In this document: positions 58,817 through 64,000 of the stretch, one piece after another
How positions within the stretch are numbered: position 1 is the first letter of the stretch
Layout: the number at the start of each line of letters is the position of its first letter
DNA from: Combretum micranthum
Lineage: Eukaryota > Streptophyta > Magnoliopsida > Myrtales > Combretaceae
Direction of reading: 5' to 3'
Assembly (NCBI GenBank): GCA_024138025.1
Contig: JAMXBD010000012.1
Span: forward strand, 558,001 to 622,000
Length of the DNA: 64,000 nucleotides
Position numbers and translations under genes: made by a program
Notes under the pieces: generated by a model
Told to the model about the DNA's origin: nothing
The model's input: only the letters and a program-made list of their open reading frames with translations
Databases searched by the model: none

Positions 58817-59345
58817 CTATAACAAAGGGCAAACTAATTCCGGTTGCTCCTCCACCTGCAACTCAACATCATTCATCAGGACTTGCTTTACAATCAAGAT
58901 ATGCACTTGCCTAGTTTCTTTAATCTCAGCCTTAAAATCCTTCACCATAGACAAAAACATGCTCTTATCGGGTAAAATAACCTTGTCTTTCAGTGATAGA
59001 AAAGTATACTTCACTCCTTCTTTTTCTAGCTTATAAACATTAATCTTACCCAAGCGTTGTACATCTATGTCATATTGCGATGGTCTACTAAACAAGAGAT
59101 GACATACATCCATATCAACAACATCGCAGTACATAACATCATGGTACTTACCTATGGAGAAAGGAACCTTAAAACGTTCCATCACTTCAATTTTCCCCAC
59201 AGCAGATTTGATCCACGCTAATGTATATGGATTTGGGTGTTTCTCTACAGATAATTTCAAATTATGCACCGTCTTCCTTCTAATTATATTTTCACAACTC
59301 TCGCTGTCAACTATAACACCAAATACCTTACCATCAATAGTGCAT
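58817..59345 (-). pseudogene. Protease part of gypsy pol
   Basis: The minus-strand frame includes the aspartic-protease active-site region as VIVDSESCENII (about 59310), where the family has D-S/T-G, so Gly is replaced by Glu. It is followed by HNLKLSVEKHPNPYTLAWIK and the CDVVDMDVCHLLFSRPSQYD block typical of plant gypsy proteases. The altered active site would be expected to abolish activity. Confidence 0.75.
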
Positions 59346-59519
59346 CTGGTTCAAAACAATTGGTATCGTTTGGTATGATCTTCACCTATTGGAGTCAACA
59401 TCAATGTCCTAACAACATACACTCCTTCATCTTCCTCTTCACATTCCTCCTTCTCATCTCCATCGGCCTCACAACAAATTCCATCACCTTCCTCTTCTCT
59501 TTCCACTAAATTAATGGTC

Positions 59520-60741
59520 TTCCTCCTAGGACACTCATTAGATCTATGCCCCGGTTGACCACATCAAAAACACTTTCCAACGATTGGTTTCGCATAAGGA
59601 TTATCTGCCTTCTTACTCTCTTTATCCCGTTCTTCATTCATAGGACCTTTTTCTGCAGCCTTATCCTCTAGGGTTCGATTCTTAGCACTGCATCCATGAT
59701 TTGACTATTCCTCCGCCTCCTTAGTTTTCTCCTTTGATCATGTAGCGGATCTATATCCCCCAAAACTTCTGTTTGCACATTCTTGTTGCATCAACTCAGT
59801 TTTCAATGCCAGATTTTTTGCCTCACCCAAAGTGTGAATAACTTGTACCGCAATTCTATCTTATAAGGCTAGTTTTAACCCTTCTAAATACCGAGCCACC
59901 TGTTGACCTTTAGACTCCAAAAGATTGTTCCATTCTACTAACCTCATGAAATCGGCAGTAAATTCATGAGCATATCTACTTCCTTGCTGGCATCTCAAAT
60001 ATTACTAAAATAGAATCTGTTCATAATTTGGTGTTAGGAATTCCATCTTTATCAGATACTTCATCTGGTACCAAGTACGTATTGGCCCCTTTCATTCCAG
60101 CTCTCTCCTATATTGAATCCGTTCCCACCATGCAGAAGCCACCCCCTTTAAACGACATGCTACCAATCTAACTTGTCTCTCGAGAGGAGTCTCCACATAA
60201 TCAAAGAATTTGTCAACATCTGTAACCTAATCTAAAAATTTCTCAATTCCCACATTTCCATTAAAATATGGGATGTCAACCTTTAATCGAAAGTCTCCAC
60301 CATCCTTATCATCATATCCATCTCTTCTACAGCCACCATACTGCTGATAGTGAAAATTTTCAGTGTCTCTATTCTCATAATTGTTCCTTCTCCAACTACC
60401 ATATAGTAGGTTCCAAGCGAATCGAGGTGATTCCACATCACTCTCTTTTAAATCTTCTTCATAGACATGTTGTCTACATGTAGGTGTCGGTCCGTCAATA
60501 GGTTCACCATGAGCTACATCGTCCCTGGCCTTCTATTGTCATTCCATCTCCTATTTGCATTAATTTCACAAGCATCCAGATAATCCACAATCTCCTCAAA
60601 ACGTTCCTTGAGATGCTAGAACATGTGATCAATCCGCTGCTCTAGACGTCGCTTTAAACGTTGCAACGTCTCGTTCCCCTGAGGGGCTCCATTCCCCTAA
60701 ACACTATCATGGAGAGCACTACTATCGCCATCAGTAGCCAT
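59520..60741 (-). pseudogene. Gag of the gypsy element
   Basis: The frame starts MATDGDSSALHDSV at 60741, a few bases inside the primer site, then hits a stop. Recognisable later parts are LKRRLEQRIDHMF, HLKERFEEIVDYLDA and, at 60230-60280, FRLKVDIPYFNGNVGIEKFLD-like text (LKVDIPYFNGN), the conserved start of the Ty3/gypsy capsid. The CCHC zinc knuckle is at 59530-59575 as C-F-stop-C-G-Q-P-G-H-R-S-N-E-C, so an in-frame TGA sits between the first two cysteines. Confidence 0.7.
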
Positions 60742-60758
60742 CCCATTCGGATACCACT

Positions 60759-61175
60759 TGACGAAGCATAAGCATAGAAAACAAAGAATTGCAATAATAA
60801 GCAAGTCTTTCAAAGAGAAATTCTCTATCATTAAGGTTTCAAATTGATAGAATACTAGTTGTCCATAACAAAAGACCTAAAAGGCTATTTATAGTCTCAA
60901 AAGATAAAGAAAAACCAAAATAAAGCAATAAAACACGCAAGGATAAATGCTGGTATAAAGCTGCCAACTTTCACAAAGATAGGTTGGTGGCCTTAAAAAA
61001 ATAAGCTAGCAGCTCTGATCCTACAATGACCAAAGGTAGGCGGCTTTGGCTATTAGGCCGGCAGCATTAGAGAAGTAAGCCAGTGGCTTGAGGCCGGCTT
61101 AGACGCTACTTCTTTCTCTCCATCTTAGATGCTTTTACCTTGCTCAAATAGGTATTCGCTATGTCGTCCACATCA
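60759..61175 (-). repeat. 5' LTR of the Ty3/gypsy element
   Basis: Starts TGACGAAGCATAAGC and ends ATGTCGTCCACATCA on the plus strand. It is the partner of 54868-55277, with a small insertion relative to it near 61018-61038. It should contain the element's promoter (transcription toward lower coordinates), but no confident TATA position is claimed. Confidence 0.88.
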
Positions 61176-62470
61176 TCATGAGCTAGTGAGTTATTAAGAA
61201 ACATGTTAGTTTGTTTGGCAAAATTGTGCCATATTGCATAGGTATTATGGGAAATCTACCCAAATGGTAATGATAGATTAGTTATACTAATGATTGGTTC
61301 AATGATGAGTTTAGATGAGATGATTATGTGTTTGGCTTTGGGATATGTGTTTATATGTGTATGCATATGTGCACTTGGCACTGAGTTATATGTGATATGC
61401 TTGTATACATTACGTGTATGGTTATGGTATTTAAGGGTGTAAATAAAACAGGTTAGTTTACAAACTCCTTGAGCTTAGCTTGATTTGTACTTGAGTTTAG
61501 TTTAAAAATAATTGAGTCGAGCCTGAATTTCCATACTATTTAGCTCCATTAGTCTACAAGCTTAATTGAGCTTGAGTTAAGCACAAATTTTAATTCATTT
61601 TGAGTTAAGTTTGGATATTAATACTATTTTAAGTAGAATTAGAAAATTTTTTTTTTTTAATAAGAGTCTAAACGAGCTTAATTGAATGGAATTTAAATTT
61701 GTGCAATACCGCTTCAAGTTAGATTCAACCTTTAAATTATAAGCTTCGATGTACATGAATCAAGCTTGAGTGTACAAATTCTAAGTCGAGCTTGAGCTCA
61801 AACTCAACACTATACCATATCATTTTGATTCACTTGATTGCGACTTTAGTGGTTTTGTCGTATTGGGTATTGGTTTACTCCTTGGGGGACATGTTCTCCA
61901 ACGTAGGTACTAACTTAGATCAACGATGAGCTTAACAATCATGACTTAGATTGTGCTAGTAAGAATGACTCGTAGCATTTTTCACTACCAGGACAATTAA
62001 AGGAAGTTGATTGGGATTTTTATGTTAGATGGGCTTGATTTAGTTAATAGCAAATAGCATGGTTGTATTATATTGAATAAAGTATGGTTTATATAAGCTA
62101 CTTTAAAATGTTATGATTGTGTGATTGTGAATGATTCCTTTATTAGAGATTGATAAAAATTACGTGTTTATGGATTTGACAGGTTTTTAAATCTTTACAT
62201 GCTTATTATAGTATGACTATGTGGTGTAGTTGTTACTTTTTAGGTTAATAATTATCAATCTTGTGATTAATGATAGTGAGAAAATAGTTTTACTAGTGAT
62301 TGCAAGTGTTGAATAATGGTGGAAGGCCATGTTAATAGCATGGCACTACTTGTGGTAATTAAAAAAACCACTTTAAATTCTAATGGGAACTAGGAAAACC
62401 ATTTTCCTCTTTTTCTCTTAAACAAACAGCTTCACCGAAATTCATTATATGTACACTAATTATAACAACA
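61176..62470. other. Right flank of the gypsy element, repeat debris
   Basis: At 61431-61815, AAGGGTGTAAATAAAACAGG and many GAGCTTGAG / CTTGAGTTTAG words resemble the GAGCTC-rich hAT-type MITEs at 30.6-31.7 kb. 61850-62000 has LTR-leader-like words (GGTTTACTCCTTGGGGGAC, GACTTAGATTGTGCTAGTA). No gene. Confidence 0.35.
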
Positions 62471-62473
62471 AGC

Positions 62474-62575
62474 TAATGACATTATAGTCCAGTGATATCT
62501 CCCGTGATATCTCAAAATGAGAGATAATAAGTTCAATTCTCCTATCTCCTGTTCTAATGGAAAAAAAAAAATTTA
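62474..62575 (+). mobile_element. tRNA-derived SINE, copy 3
   Basis: Starts TAATGACATTATAGTCCAGTG (A-box region TAGTCCAGTGATATC), has an AAGTTCAATTCT B-box relic at about 62529 and ends in an A run at 62561-62571. Candidate target duplication ACAACAA lies at 62465-62471 and 62578-62584. It is the best-preserved member by overall layout after copy 1. Confidence 0.6.
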
Positions 62576-62785
62576 CGACAACAAATTTAGATTACTATCA
62601 TCAAATATTAGTTAATGGTTAAGTGTACCCATTATTACAATTGGAAAACGTTTTTTTTAATTTTTTTGAAAAGGAAAAAGAAAAAATGCAGCCTAATTTC
62701 AAACATACCCCTTTAATTATATATTAATAGTTGAGATTGACTTTCTAAGTGAAATGGACTACATTCAAATCCTTGTCTATTTAAT

Positions 62786-62860
62786 AATAATAATAATAAT
62801 AATACATACATACATACATAATACACATACATACATATGTACGTACGTACGTGCGTACAT
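62786..62860. repeat. Compound TAA / CATA / CGTA microsatellite
   Basis: AAT trinucleotides pass into ACAT tetranucleotides and then into GTAC-GTAC units ending GTGCGTACAT. Confidence 0.85.
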
Positions 62861-63222
62861 TGCTAAACCTTACTAAGTTTAAATTCAAAAGTGTTATGGT
62901 ACAAGTATAAGGTTAGAAAAATCCTATATGAGAAATATGAGACTTATGCGAAGGGTTTACAAGAGAGAAGACCTATTAACCTAATACATTAAGATTTTGG
63001 GTTATAGATGATGTCAAGTCCATTGTGTATCCCTTCATAAGGTACATTTGAGTAATTTTTCTCTGTTAAAGGCTTCCTCTTCTCCTAAAAAATTATTATC
63101 AGAGCCAATGGTTCGATTAGGAAACTCCCATTGTTGACCCTTCATATGGAAAGAAGAGTTTTGTAGTGTGACTTATTTATGGAACCTCTTTATGTATGGT
63201 GAGTAGATGGGGAGCGGACCAC
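62861..63222. other. Interval before the terminal MITE
   Basis: No gene. The text AAATCCTATATGAGAAATATG to TTAGGAAACTCCCATTGTTG is LTR-like in style but has no partner in the window. Confidence 0.35.
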
Positions 63223-64000
63223 TAGGGGTGGGTATGGATCAATTTGGTTCGGTTTTTCCTAAAACCAAACCAAACCATAATTTACGGTTTGGTTTTTCGT
63301 CCATCCTAAACCAAACCATTAACTAACAGTTTGATTCAGATTAGAAATTTTTTAAACCATTAAATAATGGTTCGGTTCGGTTTGAATTATGGATTAAATC
63401 AAAATTTTAACTAAAAATTTTCTTTGTTATAGTTTTTTTGTATTTGTGTAGATAATTAAATATTTATATCATTTTACAAAGTTTATATTATAAGCCACGA
63501 CAAAATACTTTATCAATTCATCATACTTTTAATCTATAGTTCTCTATAAAATCAATTATCCACCAATAAAATATATTCACCAACCAATACATAGTAAGCT
63601 ATAAATTATAATTTTTAATAAAAACATCAAGTCAATTATCTACCAATAAATTTAGCTAAAATAAAAAAATCATCTATCAACAAAATTCATCAACTAATAA
63701 GATGATCCGCTGACAAAATATATTAAACAATTAATACACGATAAGAGTTTATAACTGAATAAATAAGTTTCGTACTTTACAAAGTTAAAAACTATTGAAA
63801 AAAATGATAGTTCATCATCAACAAAAAAATACATATCATGAACCTAAAAAAAAAATTAAAAGTTAACAAGTTGATTTTAATCAATATTCACCAACTAATA
63901 AATATCACATGAAATCATATTAACATATAGTAAAATATTATAATATTTTTCTAAAACGATTTGGTTCGGTTTTACGGATTAGTTTGGTTTACATTTCAAA
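63223..64000. mobile_element. Second copy of the CGGTTTGG hAT-type MITE (cut by window end)
   Basis: Begins TAGGGGTGGGTATGGATC and follows the element at 56907-57823 base by base, including AAACCAAACCATAATTTACG, TATATTCACCAA, GATGATCCGCTGACAAAATA and TTTTTCTAAAACGATTTGGT. At 64000 it has reached the position equivalent to about 57705, so roughly 120 bases of the right end lie outside. Confidence 0.88.

Larger units (their letters stand above)
54868..61175 (-). mobile_element. Ty3/gypsy LTR retrotransposon, complete but inactive (6.3 kb)
   Basis: Both LTRs, a primer binding site, a polypurine tract, gag and the pol domains in the order protease, RT, RNase H, integrase define a Ty3/gypsy element on the minus strand. 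Both LTRs keep TG...CA ends. The primer site beside the 5' LTR (plus-strand 60750-60756) reads TGGTATC on the minus strand, the start of the initiator tRNA-Met complement. A polypurine tract (GTGGAGGAGAC, minus strand) abuts the 3' LTR at about 55278-55288. The flanking pentamers TTGTG and TCATG match at only 3 of 5, so the target duplication has decayed or the end is off by a few bases. The polyprotein tail runs into the 3' LTR, as in some chromoviruses, but no chromodomain was recognised. Stops and frameshifts occur throughout. Confidence 0.9.

Noticed and set aside
58758..59509. Plus-strand frames opposite the protease and RT region
   Set aside because: Antisense shadows of the gypsy polyprotein, whose domains are unambiguous on the minus strand.
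1..64000. CRISPR arrays, bacterial operons, rRNA genes, telomeric or centromeric satellite arrays
   Set aside because: No regularly spaced repeats with unique spacers, no long satellite tandem array and no rRNA-like conserved stretches were seen; the AGGGTTT words at about 25170-25200 are isolated.

Overview
The window is nuclear DNA of a flowering plant, most likely a eudicot. It is strongly AT-rich and gene-poor. Long microsatellites are frequent, and it carries two genes of plant-only families (a VQ-motif protein and a Dof zinc-finger transcription factor). It also carries plant-type LINE, SINE, Ty3/gypsy, hAT and PIF/Harbinger remains. I see no prokaryotic, organellar or viral genome features, no rRNA, no functional tRNA and no CRISPR array. 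I did not find a convincing new biological system; what is notable is a well-layered record of transposon insertions and a few unexplained coding remnants.

Layout. 1-1015 holds a candidate long-terminal-inverted-repeat element that encloses a decayed minus-strand coding fragment with a 105-bp in-frame duplication. 2.3-2.9 kb holds local duplications and a tRNA-derived SINE. 3.3-7.1 kb holds GAAT-rich repeats and a fold-back MITE. 7.45-8.38 kb is a young-looking 5'-truncated LINE (RNase H domain) with a 15-bp target-site duplication. 9.56-10.30 kb is the intronless VQ gene (VQ4/13/19/33 type). 13-15.5 kb has a fold-back MITE, a LINE ORF1 remnant with DUF4283 character and an hAT subterminal block. 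16.09-23.20 kb is bounded by PIF/Harbinger-like inverted ends next to TTA and contains remains of the Myb/SANT-like accessory protein plus nested non-coding repeats. 23.9-26.5 kb is a direct duplication of about 0.9 kb. 29.9-31.7 kb has one fold-back MITE and two hAT-type MITEs with 8-bp target duplications.

32.67-33.56 kb is the Dof gene. 35.6-38.9 kb has an hAT transposase fragment, a SINE and an unidentified exon-like remnant. 42-50 kb has fold-back MITEs, LTR-like debris and a larger hAT transposase pseudogene with its 3' subterminal repeats. 54.87-61.18 kb is a complete but dead Ty3/gypsy element on the minus strand (LTRs, tRNA-Met-type primer site, gag, zinc knuckle, protease, RT, RNase H, integrase), itself interrupted by a 917-bp hAT MITE. 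A second copy of that MITE begins at 63.22 kb and runs off the window.

How the parts relate: only the VQ gene and the Dof gene look like functional host genes. They lie about 22 kb apart, both on the plus strand, and nothing links them beyond both belonging to transcription control. Everything else supported is mobile DNA or its decay products. Splicing, transcription and copy number cannot be judged from sequence alone.
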